DNA of 64,000 bases from Streptomyces sp. NBC_00523 (GTDB lineage Bacteria > Actinomycetota > Actinomycetes > Streptomycetales > Streptomycetaceae): assembly GCF_036346615.1 (NCBI RefSeq), contig NZ_CP107836.1, positions 5,270,001-5,334,000 on the forward strand, written 5' to 3'. Below are positions 25,151-39,056 of this stretch, piece by piece. Made by a program: the position numbers and the translations under genes. The notes under the pieces are model-generated. The model was given only the letters and a program-made list of their open reading frames with translations. It ran no database searches and was not told where the DNA came from. Within the stretch, counting starts at the first letter, position 1. Every line of letters begins with the position of its first letter.

Positions 25151-26827
25151 ATGTCCGCACGCCGTCACACGCTGAGAGCCGCCGCGCTCGCCACCGCGGT
25201 GGTCGCACTCGCCGCAGGCTGTTCCTCGGCCAACTCGAACCACAACAAGAACGGCGGCAGTGCCGCTTCGGGCGTCCTGAACATCGGCAAGCCGGACGGG
25301 CCGCAGACGAACAACAGCAACCCGTTCCTGAACACCTCGGCCGGTGCCACCCTCGGCTACCGCTGGATGATCTACGAGCCGCTGGCGATGGTCCGCCAGA
25401 TCAAGCCCGCCGAGAAGCCCGACCCGTGGCTGGCGACCGACTGGAAGTGGGACCTCAACTTCCAGAAGGTCACCCTCACCATCGACGAGCGCGCGAAGTG
25501 GGCCGACGGCAAGCCGCTGACCGCCGACGACGTGGCGTACACCTTCGAGCTGCTGAAGAAGCACCCGGCGCTCAACGCCGACGGCATCCAGTGGGGCGGT
25601 GTCGAGGTCAAGGACAAGAAGGTCATCCTGACCTTCAACAGCTCGCAGTACGTCAACCAGAACAAGATCCTCCAGCAGTACATCGTGCCGAAGCACATCT
25701 GGGAGAAGGTCGACAACCCGGAGACCTGGCCGAACCGGAACCCGGTCGGCTCCGGCCCGTACAAGCTGAAGACCTTCACGCCGCAGACCACCACCCTGGT
25801 CGCGACGCCCACCTACTGGAAGGGCTCGACCAAGGTCAAGGAGCTGCGGTACAGCACGTACAACGACAACAACGCGGCGACCACCGCGCTGGCCAGCGGC
25901 AAGCTGGAGTGGTCGTTCGTCTTCATGCCGGACTTCAAGAAGCTGTTCATCGACAAGGACCCGAAGAACCACAAGCTGTGGTTCCCGTCCGGTCTCGGCA
26001 TCCACGGCCTCTGGATCAACACCGCCCGCAAGCCGTTCGACAACGCGGCGCTCCGCAAGGCCATGGCGATGGTGGTCGACCGCAACGCCATCTACACGCA
26101 GGCCGAGGCGACCCTGTACCCGGAGATCACCAACCCCACCGGCATCCCGCTGCCGGCCGGTGAGTCCTTCATCTCCGACACGTACAAGAAGGCCACCACC
26201 AAGCCGGACGTCGCGGGCGCCACGCAGGTCCTGGAGAAGGCCGGCTTCACGCTCAGCGGCGGCGTCCTCAAGGACCCGTCCGGCAAGCCGGTGAAGCTCA
26301 CCCTCACCGACCCGGCCGGCTGGAACGACTACATCACCGGCCTGTCGATCATCAAGGACAACTTCAAGAAGATCGGCATCGACGCCAAGGTCAAGACGCA
26401 GACCGCGGACTCCTGGAACGCGGACGTCGCCAACGGCAACTTCGACGCCACCCTGCACTGGACCAACAGCGGTGCCACGCCGTACGACATGTACCAGAAC
26501 ATCATGGACGGCGCCCTGCTCCAGCCCATCGGCAAGCCCTCGCAGTCCGGCAACTTCGGCCGCTTCAAGAGCACCGAGGCGACCGAGGCGCTGAAGGACT
26601 TCGCCCAGGCCACCACGGACACCGCCCGCAAGCAGGCGATGGACGCGCTCCAGAAGATCATGGTCGAGCAGGCGCCGATGATCCCGACCGCGGCGGCTCC
26701 CGTCGGGGCGGAGTACTCCACGAAGAACTGGGTGGGCTGGCCCACCGAGGACAACCCGTACGCGGACCCGCAGCACACCCAGCGCACCTCGCTGGAAGTC
26801 GTGCTGAATCTCAAGCCCGCCAAGTAG
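25151..26827 (+). CDS. family 5 extracellular solute-binding lipoprotein
   Basis: 558-aa substrate-binding lipoprotein of an oligopeptide-type ABC importer. The signal peptide ends at the lipobox LAAGC (lipidated Cys about residue 23), then a Ser/Asn/Gly-rich linker. The SBP_bac_5 fold spans about 45-555, with typical segments WADGKPLTADDVAYTFELL and NRNPVGSGPYKLK. Family 5 proteins bind peptides, but also nickel, opines and oligosaccharides. Its place beside GH1, GH16 and GH3 genes indicates beta-gluco-oligosaccharides as the likely ligand. It starts the transporter operon 118 nt after the LacI gene; that gap holds no clear operator. Confidence 0.9.
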   Translation: MSARRHTLRAAALATAVVALAAGCSSANSNHNKNGGSAASGVLNIGKPDGPQTNNSNPFLNTSAGATLGYRWMIYEPLAMVRQIKPAEKPDPWLATDWKWDLNFQKVTLTIDERAKWADGKPLTADDVAYTFELLKKHPALNADGIQWGGVEVKDKKVILTFNSSQYVNQNKILQQYIVPKHIWEKVDNPETWPNRNPVGSGPYKLKTFTPQTTTLVATPTYWKGSTKVKELRYSTYNDNNAATTALASGKLEWSFVFMPDFKKLFIDKDPKNHKLWFPSGLGIHGLWINTARKPFDNAALRKAMAMVVDRNAIYTQAEATLYPEITNPTGIPLPAGESFISDTYKKATTKPDVAGATQVLEKAGFTLSGGVLKDPSGKPVKLTLTDPAGWNDYITGLSIIKDNFKKIGIDAKVKTQTADSWNADVANGNFDATLHWTNSGATPYDMYQNIMDGALLQPIGKPSQSGNFGRFKSTEATEALKDFAQATTDTARKQAMDALQKIMVEQAPMIPTAAAPVGAEYSTKNWVGWPTEDNPYADPQHTQRTSLEVVLNLKPAK

Positions 26828-26850
26828 TACGCAGGGATCAGGTACCGGCC

Positions 26851-27908
<1,058 letters not shown>

Positions 27909-27912
<4 letters not shown>

Positions 27913-28889
27913 AGTTCCTGCTCCAACGGCTCGCCTTCTACCTGGTCACGGCCTGGGCCGCCATCACGATCAACTTCCTCATCCCGCGCCTCATGCCCGG
28001 CGACCCCGTCCAGGCGCTCATCGCCCGCTTCCAGGGCCAGCTGGACACCAGCGCCATCGACTCGCTGAAGGCCCTCTTCGGGCTCGACAAGCAGCAGTCG
28101 CTGTGGGAGCAGTACACCGACTACTGGGTGCACCTGTTCCACGGCGACCTCGGCCTGTCGTTCACCTTCTTCCCGACCCCGGTCAGCGAGGTCATCGCGC
28201 AGTCGCTGCCCTGGACGCTGGCGCTCGTCGGGATCACCACACTGATCAGCTTCCTGCTCGGCACCGGCATCGGGGTCTTCACGGGCTGGCGGCGCGGTTC
28301 CTGGATGGACAACCTGCTCCCCGTCACCACCTTCATCTCCTCCATCCCGTACTTCTGGCTCGGGCTCATCGCGATCTCGCTGTTCGCCGTGAAGTGGCCG
28401 CTCTTCCCGGCCGACGGCGGCTACGACAACTCGCTGGTGCCCGCCTTCGACTGGCCGTTCATCTCCAGCGCGCTCTACCACGGGGTGCTGCCCGGCTTCA
28501 CGATCGTCCTCAGCGCGGTCGCCGGCTGGATCCTCGGCATGCGGAACATGATGGTGACGGTGTCCAGCGAGGACTACGTCATGGTCGCCCAGGCCAAGGG
28601 CCTCTCCGAGCGCCGGGTGATGTTCGGCTACGCGGCACGCAACGCGATCCTGCCCAACATCTCCGGGTTCGCCCTCTCGCTCGGCTTCATCGTCGGCGGC
28701 ACGCTCCTGGTGGAGATGGTCTTCTCCTACCCGGGCATCGGCTACCAGCTCTTCCAGGGCGTGGGCGCCAAGGACTACCCCCTCATGCAGGGCATCTTCC
28801 TCATCATCACGCTCTCCGTCCTGGCGGCGAACCTCCTCGCCGACATCCTCTACATGCTCCTCGACCCCCGTACCCGAAGGGAGGCGTAG
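27909..28889 (+). CDS. ABC transporter permease (OppB/DppB type)
   Basis: 326 aa from GTG 27909, overlapping the ATPase stop (GTGA). There are six predicted membrane segments, an N-terminal MKFLLQRLAFYLVTAWAAITINFLIPRLMPGDPV typical of the B-type permease, and the cytoplasmic EAA-like loop YVMVAQAKGLSERRVMFGYAARNAILP that contacts the ATPase. It forms the channel with the next gene's product. Confidence 0.93.
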
Positions 28890-28893
28890 GGCT

Positions 28894-29876
28894 GTGGCCG
28901 TCACCGCATCCGAGGTCGCCGTACTCGACGCGACCGAAACCCCGGCAGCGAGCAAGCGCAAGTTCCGGTTCCTGCGCGGCCGGAAGACCGCCATCGGCCT
29001 GGGCATCCTGCTCTTCTTCGTGCTGATCGCGATCATCGGCCCGTGGATCGCCCCGTACGACCCCAGCGCGATGAGCCAGGACCTGCTGGAGGCACCCTCC
29101 GGCTCGCACTGGTTCGGCACCACGCAGACCGGTCAGGACGTGCTCTCGCAGATCCTCGTCGGCACCCGGGGCGTCCTCGTCGTCGGCTTCGTCGCGGGCA
29201 TCCTCGCCACCGCCCTGTCCGTGCTGATCGGCGTCACCGCCGGCTTCCTCGGCGGGCTGGCCGACGAGGCGCTGTCGCTGCTGTCCAACGTCTTCCTGGT
29301 CATCCCGGGACTGCCGCTGATCATCATCATCGCCAGCTTCGTCACGGACGCCGGCGACCTGCTCATCGCCTTCGTCATCGCCCTCACCTCCTGGGCCTGG
29401 GGCGCCCGCGTGCTGCGCGCCCAGACCCTGTCGCTGCGCCGCCGCGACTACGTGGAGGCGGCCCGCGCCACGGGCGAGCCGACCTGGCGGATCATCCTCT
29501 TCGAGGTGATGCCGAACCTCACCGCCGTCATCGCCTCCGGCTTCGTCGGCACGGTCATCTTCGCGATCCTCTCCGAGATCACCCTCGCCTTCATCGGCGT
29601 CGCCGACATCTCGAACTGGAACTGGGGGACCGTCCTGTTCTGGGCGCAGTCCAGCCAGGCACTGGCCCAGGGCGCCTGGTGGTGGTTCGTCCCGGCCGGG
29701 CTCTGCATCGCCCTGCTCGGCATGTCCCTCGCCCTGATCAACTTCGGCATCGACGAATTCGTCAACCCGCGCCTGCGCACCGAGACCGGCGGTTCCAAGA
29801 AGGTCAAGATGCGCGTCGGCTTCACCCCGGTGGCCCGCACCGGCACCAGCACCCCGCGCCACAAGGAGTCCCGCTC

Positions 29877-29880
<4 letters not shown>
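28894..29880 (+). CDS. ABC transporter permease (OppC/DppC type)
   Basis: 328 aa from GTG 28894, with GAAGGGAGG just upstream. An N-terminal cytoplasmic tail and first helix (KTAIGLGILLFFVLIAIIGPWIAPYDP) are followed by the OppC-type block HWFGTTQTGQDVLSQILVGTRGVLVVG and five more membrane segments. The EAA-like loop is YVEAARATGEPTWRIILFEVMPNL. It pairs with the preceding B-type permease. Its stop overlaps the start of the second ATPase gene (ATGA), so the operon is tightly coupled. Confidence 0.93.
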
Positions 29881-30890
<1,010 letters not shown>

Positions 30891-30934
30891 CCCCCGCCGG
30901 CCGCCGCCCCGAGCAACGCAACCACAGGAGAACC

Positions 30935-32356
<1,422 letters not shown>

Positions 32357-32411
32357 CCGCGACCGCGGGTGTGGCGCCTCACCCTCACCGATACGAACGG
32401 GACACCCCACC

Positions 32412-34286
32412 ATGCCCTCTCGTACGACCCTGGCAGCCACCACCGCCGCTCTGATCGCCCTCGCCGCCCCCATGGCCTTCGCCGCCCCGGTCCCCAAGCC
32501 GGCGGCGGCGCAGGCCGCGGCCTGGGACACCGACCGGGCCGCCGCCGCCCACGCCGCCGACCCGGGCTCCGTCACCGCGTCCGGGAGCGAGAACGACGCC
32601 TCCGGACCCGGGGCGGTGGCCGACGGCGACGGCACCACCCGCTGGTCCAGCAACTTCGCCGACGACGCCTGGATCCGGGTCGACCTCGGCTCCGTCATCC
32701 GCGTCAGCAGCGTCACCCTGGACTGGGAGGCCGCCTACGGCAAGAAGTACGTCCTGGAGGTGTCGAAGAACGGCACCGACTGGACCACCTTCTACACCGA
32801 GGACGACGGCACCGGCGGCAGCGTCACCGCGCACACCTACCCGCAGGAGGTCACCGGCCGCTACGTGCGGATGCGCGGCATCCAGCGCGCCACCTCCTGG
32901 GGCTACTCGCTGTACTCCTTCAAGGTGTACGGAGGAGAGCCCGCCCCGGCCTCCACCACCCGCAGCAACCTCGCCCTCAACCACCCCGCGTACGGCGACT
33001 TCTACCAGCACGCGGGCAACTCCCCGGCCTTCGTCACCGACGGCGGGTGGCCCGCCGACCTGAAGGCCGACCAGTCCCGCTGGTCCAGCGACTGGAACGC
33101 CAACCGCTGGGTGGGCGTCGATCTCGGCGCCACCTCCACCATCGACAGCGTGGACCTGTACTGGGAGGCGGCCTACGCCGTCGACTACCGCATCCAGGTC
33201 TCCGACGACAACCGCACCTGGCGCACCGTCTACCAGCCGTCCGCCTCCGAGGTCGCCGCCCGCCGCGCGGACGTCAAGTCGCCCGGCGACGCCGTCGGAC
33301 GGCACGACACCGTCCGGCTGCCCACCCCGGCGACCGGCCGCTACGTCCGGATGCTGGGGGTCGAGCGGCGCTCGTTCTACAACCCGGCGCCCGCCACCGC
33401 CCAATTCGGCTACTCGCTCTACGAGTTCCAGGTGTGGGGCACCGGCGGCAGCGCGAACGCCGCCTACCCGGCCCTCCCCAAGGACCCCGGCGGCGCCTAC
33501 ACCACCACGTTCTTCGACGACTTCACCGGCTCAGGACTCGACCGCGACAAGTGGCGGGTGGTGCGCACCGGCACGGAGATGAACCCGGTCAACGGCGAGT
33601 CGCAGGCGTACGTCGACTCGGCGGACAACACCCGCACCGAGAACGGCGCCCTCGTCCTCCAGTCGAAGTACTGCAAGGGCTGCACCCAGACGCCCGCGGG
33701 CACCTTCGACTTCACCTCCGGCCGCATCGACACCAACACCAAGTTCGACTTCACCTACGGCAAGGTCAGCGCCCGCATGAAGCTGCCGGTCGGTGACGGT
33801 TTCTGGCCGGCCTTCTGGATGCTCGGCAGCGACGTCGACAACCCGGACGTCTCCTGGCCCGGCTCGGGCGAGACCGACATCATGGAGAACATCGGCTACG
33901 GCGACTGGACCAGCTCGGCGCTGCACGGCCCGGGCTACTCCGCCGACGGCAACATCGGCAAGCAGCAGACGTACGCGAACGGCGGCCGCGCCGACCAGTG
34001 GCACACCTACGGCGTCGAGTGGACGCCGGAGGGCATGACGTTCACCGTGGACGACCGCGTCGTGCAGACGACCTCCCGCTCCAAGCTGGAGTCCACGCGC
34101 GGCAAGTGGGTCTTCGACCACAACCAGTACGTGATCCTCAACCTGGCGCTCGGCGGCGCGTATCCCGCCGGGTGGAACAAGGTCACCAGCCCTTACTGGG
34201 GCCTTCCGCAGTCCAGCGTCGACCGCGTCGCGCAGGGCGGCGTCAAGGCGGTGATCGACTGGGTGCGGGTGGAGCAGAAGAAGTAG
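32412..34286 (+). CDS. secreted GH16 endo-beta-glucanase with two F5/8-type (CBM32-like) domains
   Basis: 624 aa. A Sec signal peptide (about residues 1-35, ending MAFAAPVPKPAAA) is followed by two discoidin/F5-8 type C domains (about 45-178 and 185-345; both contain WSS and the Asp-Leu-Gly core of the sandwich). The GH16 catalytic domain is about 360-624. Its active site reads SGETDIMENIGY, the ExDxxE motif of laminarinases and lichenases. The bulge-containing motif and general sequence suggest beta-1,3(4)-glucan, but specificity cannot be fixed by eye. It is 55 nt after the GH1 gene and 140 nt before the GH3 gene. It would generate oligosaccharides for the importer. Confidence 0.92.
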   Translation: MPSRTTLAATTAALIALAAPMAFAAPVPKPAAAQAAAWDTDRAAAAHAADPGSVTASGSENDASGPGAVADGDGTTRWSSNFADDAWIRVDLGSVIRVSSVTLDWEAAYGKKYVLEVSKNGTDWTTFYTEDDGTGGSVTAHTYPQEVTGRYVRMRGIQRATSWGYSLYSFKVYGGEPAPASTTRSNLALNHPAYGDFYQHAGNSPAFVTDGGWPADLKADQSRWSSDWNANRWVGVDLGATSTIDSVDLYWEAAYAVDYRIQVSDDNRTWRTVYQPSASEVAARRADVKSPGDAVGRHDTVRLPTPATGRYVRMLGVERRSFYNPAPATAQFGYSLYEFQVWGTGGSANAAYPALPKDPGGAYTTTFFDDFTGSGLDRDKWRVVRTGTEMNPVNGESQAYVDSADNTRTENGALVLQSKYCKGCTQTPAGTFDFTSGRIDTNTKFDFTYGKVSARMKLPVGDGFWPAFWMLGSDVDNPDVSWPGSGETDIMENIGYGDWTSSALHGPGYSADGNIGKQQTYANGGRADQWHTYGVEWTPEGMTFTVDDRVVQTTSRSKLESTRGKWVFDHNQYVILNLALGGAYPAGWNKVTSPYWGLPQSSVDRVAQGGVKAVIDWVRVEQKK

Positions 34287-34426
34287 CGCCCCCGCCCCCC
34301 CCGAGCCACCCCCCACGCACCACCACCCCCCACAGGCACGTCACCTTCCCGTACCACCCGCGCCCCGCGCGCGGCCCGGCACCCACGCCGGGCCGCGCGC
34401 GGGCACCGTACGAAGGAGCCGCACAG

Positions 34427-37400
34427 ATGCCACCCCGCACCCGCCGCCGGGCGAGACCCGTGACCGCCGTGCTGGCCGCCGCCACCGTGGTGGCCGGCCT
34501 GCTCGCCGGGGCGGTCCCGTCCACGGCCGCCCCGGCCGACGAGGACCCGGCACCGGTCGCCGTCGACCGCTTCGAGGGGGAGGTGCCCTTCGCCAACCAG
34601 CCGGCCGAGGGCATCTTCACCTGGGGCGGCGACGCCGACGACCCGCCCACCCTGGCGCTGAAGGACCGGGCCGACGCCCCCGAGGGCGCCAAGGTCCTCG
34701 AAGGCACCTACGACATCAGCGGCTACGGCGGCTTCAGCCACGACTACGCCGCCGACCAGCCCGCCCACGACTGGTCCGCCCACAAGGGCATCCGCTTCTG
34801 GTGGTACGGCCAGAACACCGCGCCCCTGCCGCCCGGTTCGGGCAAGCGGATCGCCTTCGAGATCAAGGACGGCGGCGCCAACGGCGAGGCCTCCGAGCTG
34901 TGGACCACCTCCTTCACCGACGACTGGGAGGGCTGGCACCTCGTCGAGATCCCGTTCGCCGACTTCACCTACCGGGGCGACTACCAGCCCGTCGGCGGCA
35001 TCGACCAGGTCCTCGGCCTGAACGAGATGTGGGGCTACGCCCTCACCCTGCCGCCCGGCACCCCCGGCACGTTCGCCATGGACGGCGTGGAGCTGTACGG
35101 CAAGGCCGACGCGGCCCTGAAGGCGAGCGTCGTCACCGACGCCGCGGTGGTCCCGGTCGAGCAGGGCGCCTCCGCGTCCCTCGGCTTCACGCTCACCACG
35201 ACCGGGTCCCTCCCGCTGGAGGAGCCCGTCACCGTCGCGTACGAGACGAAGGGCGGCACGGCGAAGCCCGGCACCGACTTCACGCCGGTCAGCGGCACGT
35301 ACACCTTCCCTGCGGGCACCGCCTCCGGCACCACCCACCAGGTGAAGGTCGCGACGAAGAAGGTCTCCGGTGCCGCCGCCGCGAAGACCGTCCCGCTGGA
35401 GCTGACCGTCACCGGCGCCCGGCCGCCGAAGGAGAACCCGCAGGCCGTCATCGACGCCCACGGGCTCCCGTACCAGAACGCGAAGCTGCCGGTGAAGCAG
35501 CGCGTCGCCGACCTGCTCTCCCGGATGTCGCCCGCCGAGAAGGCCGGCCAGATGACCCAGGCCGAGCGCAACGCGCTCTCCTCGCAGGGCGACATCGCCA
35601 CGTACGACCTCGGCTCGCTGCTCTCCGGCGGCGGCTCGGTCCCCTCGCCCAACACCCCCGAGGCGTGGGCCAAGATGATCGACGGCTACCAGCTGCGCGC
35701 CCAGGCCACCCGCTTCCAGATCCCGCTGATCTACGGCGTGGACGCGGTGCACGGCCACAACAACCTGGTCGGCTCGACGATCATGCCGCACAACGTCGGC
35801 CTCGGCGCCACGCGTGACCCGAAGCTGGCCGAGAAGACCGGTGCCGTCACCGCGAGCGAGGTCCGCGCGACCGGCGTCCCGTGGGACTTCGCGCCCTGCC
35901 TCTGCGTCTCCCGCGACGAGCGCTGGGGCCGTTCGTACGAGGCGTACGGGGAGGACCCGGCCCTCGTGAAGTCCCTGGAGACCGTGATCCAGGGCATGCA
36001 GGGCGCCGCCTCCGGCAAGGACCTGGACCGCAACGACAAGGTGCTGGCCACCGCCAAGCACTACGTCGGCGACGGCGGTACGGAGTACGGCTCGTCCACC
36101 ACCGGTTCGTACACGACCGACCAGGGCGTCACCAAGGTCACCCGGCAGGAGCTGGAAGCCGTCCACCTCGCGCCCTTCGAGGACGCGGTCAAGCGCGGGG
36201 TCGGCACGGTCATGCCGTCCTACTCCTCGCTCGACATCATCGGGGACGACAAGGGCCCGGTGAAGATGCACGGCGACGCCGAGATGATCAACGGTGTCCT
36301 CAAGGACCGCATGGGCTTCGAGGGCTTCGTCATCAGCGACTACAAGGCGATCGACCAGCTCCCCGGCGACTACGCGAGCGATGTGCGCACGTCGATCAAC
36401 GCCGGGCTCGACATGATCATGGTCCCGACCGAGTACAAGGACTTCACGAAGACGCTCCAGGACGAGGTCACCGCGGGCCGCATCCCGCAGTCCCGGATCG
36501 ATGACGCGGTCTCCCGCATCCTGACCCAGAAGTTCCGGCTGGGCCTCTTCGAGAAGCCGTACGCGGACACCGCCAACCTGAAGAAGATCGGCTCGGCGGA
36601 GCACCGGGCCGTGGCCCGCGAGGCCGCCGCGAAGTCGCAGGTGCTGCTGAAGAACGACGGCAACGTGCTGCCGCTGAAGCCCTCGCAGAAGGTGTACGTG
36701 GCCGGCTCCAACGCCGACGACATCGGCAACCAGGCCGGTGGCTGGACCGTCAGCTGGCAGGGCTCCTCCGGTGCCATCACTCCGGGCACCACGATCCTGT
36801 CCGCCATGAAGAAGGACGCCGCCTCCGTCACGTACTCCAAGGACGCGTCCGCCGACACGGCCGGCTACGACGTCGGTGTGGTCGTCGTCGGGGAGACCCC
36901 GTACGCGGAGGGCGTCGGTGACGTCGGCAATGGGCACGACCTGAAGCTGTCCGACGCCGACAGGGCCGCGGTCGACAAGGTCTGCGCCGCGATGAAGTGC
37001 GCCGTCCTGATCGTCTCGGGCCGTCCCCAGCTCATCGGGGACCAGCTCGACGGCATCGACGCGCTGGTGGCGTCCTGGCTGCCGGGCTCCGAGGGCGACG
37101 GCGTCGCCGACGTCCTCTTCGGCAAGCGGGCCTTCACCGGGCAGCTCCCGGTGACCTGGCCCAAGTCCGAGGCGCAGCTCCCGATCAACGTGGGCGACGC
37201 CTCGTACGACCCGCAGTTCCCGTACGGCTGGGGCCTGACCACGCTGAGGAAGCCCCCGGCCGGCGGCGAGGTCACGCTCGCCCTGCTCGGCCTGGCCGCC
37301 CAGGTCGCCGAGCGCACCGGCCTCGGAAAGACCGAGGTCGGCCGGGAGATCGTCGGCCAGGCCCGGCTGCTGGTCCAGCAGAAGACCGGCGGCAAGCTGA

Positions 37401-37504
37401 CCGAGAAGGTGTCCAAGCCGTTCGCGGACGCCGACCACCTGCTGCTCACCGGTGATCTGACCGGTGCGGTGGCGAAGCTCAGGACGGCCTACCGGGCCGC
37501 CTGA
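34427..37504 (+). CDS. large secreted GH3 beta-glucosidase with CBM11-like and Calx-beta-like domains
   Basis: 1025 aa from ATG 34427, with GAAGGAG upstream; the in-frame extension into the GH16 tail is discarded. Order: signal peptide (about 1-37), a CBM11-like beta-sandwich (about 43-225, VDRFEGEVPFANQP...FAMDGVELYG), a Calx-beta-like domain (about 230-330), GH3 N domain (about 350-690) and GH3 C domain (about 720-940). A roughly 90-residue helical tail of unknown role ends the protein. The catalytic Asp is in GFVISDYKAIDQ; KHYVGDGGT and the RDERWGRSYEAYGEDP block are canonical. It probably releases glucose from extracellular beta-glucan oligomers. It is the last gene of the locus. Confidence 0.92.
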   Translation: MPPRTRRRARPVTAVLAAATVVAGLLAGAVPSTAAPADEDPAPVAVDRFEGEVPFANQPAEGIFTWGGDADDPPTLALKDRADAPEGAKVLEGTYDISGYGGFSHDYAADQPAHDWSAHKGIRFWWYGQNTAPLPPGSGKRIAFEIKDGGANGEASELWTTSFTDDWEGWHLVEIPFADFTYRGDYQPVGGIDQVLGLNEMWGYALTLPPGTPGTFAMDGVELYGKADAALKASVVTDAAVVPVEQGASASLGFTLTTTGSLPLEEPVTVAYETKGGTAKPGTDFTPVSGTYTFPAGTASGTTHQVKVATKKVSGAAAAKTVPLELTVTGARPPKENPQAVIDAHGLPYQNAKLPVKQRVADLLSRMSPAEKAGQMTQAERNALSSQGDIATYDLGSLLSGGGSVPSPNTPEAWAKMIDGYQLRAQATRFQIPLIYGVDAVHGHNNLVGSTIMPHNVGLGATRDPKLAEKTGAVTASEVRATGVPWDFAPCLCVSRDERWGRSYEAYGEDPALVKSLETVIQGMQGAASGKDLDRNDKVLATAKHYVGDGGTEYGSSTTGSYTTDQGVTKVTRQELEAVHLAPFEDAVKRGVGTVMPSYSSLDIIGDDKGPVKMHGDAEMINGVLKDRMGFEGFVISDYKAIDQLPGDYASDVRTSINAGLDMIMVPTEYKDFTKTLQDEVTAGRIPQSRIDDAVSRILTQKFRLGLFEKPYADTANLKKIGSAEHRAVAREAAAKSQVLLKNDGNVLPLKPSQKVYVAGSNADDIGNQAGGWTVSWQGSSGAITPGTTILSAMKKDAASVTYSKDASADTAGYDVGVVVVGETPYAEGVGDVGNGHDLKLSDADRAAVDKVCAAMKCAVLIVSGRPQLIGDQLDGIDALVASWLPGSEGDGVADVLFGKRAFTGQLPVTWPKSEAQLPINVGDASYDPQFPYGWGLTTLRKPPAGGEVTLALLGLAAQVAERTGLGKTEVGREIVGQARLLVQQKTGGKLTEKVSKPFADADHLLLTGDLTGAVAKLRTAYRAA

Positions 37505-37510
37505 GGACGC

Positions 37511-37550
37511 GGAACGGGCGGGCGGCACCAGGAGGCCGCCCGCCCGTTCC
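37511..37550 (+). terminator. hairpin terminator ending the beta-glucan locus
   Basis: A 16-bp perfect stem (37511-37526 with 37535-37550; arms begin GGAACGGGCG) and an 8-nt loop, 6 nt after the GH3 stop. Confidence 0.8.
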
Positions 37551-37595
37551 GTACGTCCCGACCCGTTTCGTACGTGTGTGCGTTAGCTTGGGAGT

Positions 37596-39017
37596 ATGCG
37601 GAACAGGCCGTTTCTCGTCCTCACGGCCCCGGCGGCGCTCCTGGCGGGGCTCCTGGCCCTGCTGTCCGCCCTCGCCCTCTTCCTGGCCCCGGCAGCGGCC
37701 CCCGCCGCTCCGGCCGCGACCGGCGCCTCCACCGTGAACGACGTCGCCCAGGCCCTGCGCAAGGGGCCCGTCTACGTCGACCCGGCCGCGTCCGCCGAGC
37801 TCTCCCGGAGCCAGGCCGCCGCGCTGAGCAAGAAGATCGAGGACGCGGACAAGCCGGTGTTCGTGGCCGTGCTGCCGAACACCGCCGCCTTCCCCGAGGA
37901 CACCGTGCTGCGCACCCTGCGCGCCGAGACCGGCATCACCGGCGTCTACGCGATCCGCCTCGGCGACGGCTTCAGCGCGGGCGCCGACCCGCAGGTCATG
38001 TCCCGGAACGCGGTCATCAACCTCACCGCCGCCGTGAAGACCCCCGGCGCGGACACCGACGCGGCGACCCAGCTCAACACCTTCGTGGACCGCGCCCTCG
38101 AACAGGCCCGGGGCAGCGCCCCCGCCTCCTGGAGCGGCGGCGAGCACTCCCCGTCGACCGGCAGTTCGACCGCCGTCGGCCTGGCCGTGACCGGGGCCGT
38201 GGTCGTCCTCGGCGGCGCCGCGGCGTACACGGTCGTACGCCGCAACCGCAGGCGCAAGGAGGAAGAGGAGCGGGTCGCGCTCGACAAGCTGCGGGTGGTC
38301 GTGGACGAGGACATCACGGCGTACGGGGAGACCCTGGAGCGGCTGGACTTCCACCCCGCGGAGCCCGGCGCCGACGACGCGATGCGCGGCGACTACGAAC
38401 GCGCCCTCGACTCCTACGAGAGCGCCAAGTCCCGTATGGCCGGGGCGAAACACCCCTCGGACGTGCGCGGGGTGACCCAGGCCCTGGAGGACGGGCGCTA
38501 CTCGCTCGCGGTGCTCGACGCCCGCCGCTCCGGCCGCGAGCTCCCGGCCCGCCGCCCGCCCTGCTTCTTCGACCCGCGCCACGGCCCCTCCGTTGCGGAC
38601 GTCCGCTGGGCCCCTGCGGGCGGCAGCGCCCGGGAGGTCCCGGTGTGCGCGGCGGACCGGGTGCGGCTGAACGAGGGCGAGGACCCGATGAGCCGCACGG
38701 TCGAGGTGGGCGACGGCACCCGCCGCCCGTACTGGGAGGCGGGCCCGGCCTACGGTCCGTGGGCGGGCGGCTACTTCGGCGGCGGCCTGCTGCCGGGGCT
38801 CCTGGTGGGCACGATGCTCGGCTCGATGCTGGCCACCCCGGCGTACGCGGCGGACTACGGGGGCGGTGACTACGGCGGCGGCGACTTCTCGGGCGGCGAC
38901 TTCTCCGGCTCGGACTTCGACTCGTCCGGCTTCGGAGGCGGCGGTTTCGGGGACGGCGGCGGCTTCGGCGACGGGGGCGGGTTCGGCGGCGGCGGGGACT
39001 TCGGGGGCGGCTTCTGA
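37596..39017 (+). CDS. membrane protein with TPM-like extracellular domain and Gly-rich tail
   Basis: 473 aa. A cleavable or anchoring N-terminal hydrophobic segment (about 7-43) is followed by an extracellular domain (about 50-170) resembling the TPM/YgcG-type fold. Then come one membrane helix (about 190-212, AVGLAVTGAVVVLGGAAAYTVV), a basic stop-transfer RRNRRRKEEEE, a cytosolic helical region (about 225-300) and a second hydrophobic segment near 395-420. The C-terminus is a roughly 50-residue Gly/Asp/Phe/Ser tract with repeated GGGDF- and FGDGGG-like units, as often seen in TPM proteins. Function unknown; the TPM assignment is tentative. Confidence 0.7.
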   Translation: MRNRPFLVLTAPAALLAGLLALLSALALFLAPAAAPAAPAATGASTVNDVAQALRKGPVYVDPAASAELSRSQAAALSKKIEDADKPVFVAVLPNTAAFPEDTVLRTLRAETGITGVYAIRLGDGFSAGADPQVMSRNAVINLTAAVKTPGADTDAATQLNTFVDRALEQARGSAPASWSGGEHSPSTGSSTAVGLAVTGAVVVLGGAAAYTVVRRNRRRKEEEERVALDKLRVVVDEDITAYGETLERLDFHPAEPGADDAMRGDYERALDSYESAKSRMAGAKHPSDVRGVTQALEDGRYSLAVLDARRSGRELPARRPPCFFDPRHGPSVADVRWAPAGGSAREVPVCAADRVRLNEGEDPMSRTVEVGDGTRRPYWEAGPAYGPWAGGYFGGGLLPGLLVGTMLGSMLATPAYAADYGGGDYGGGDFSGGDFSGSDFDSSGFGGGGFGDGGGFGDGGGFGGGGDFGGGF

Positions 39018-39056
39018 GCACGGGGAGCCCAGTCGCCCCGTGACAGAATCGAGCGC

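Noticed and set aside
33998..34426. Extension of the GH3 gene into the 3' end of the GH16 gene
   Set aside because: A good ribosome binding site and signal peptide start at 34427; the extension is out-of-frame GH16 sequence.
38850..39014. GGC-rich tandem tract as a DNA repeat of its own
   Set aside because: It encodes the Gly-rich C-terminal tail of the membrane protein, common for that protein type. No independent element is indicated.
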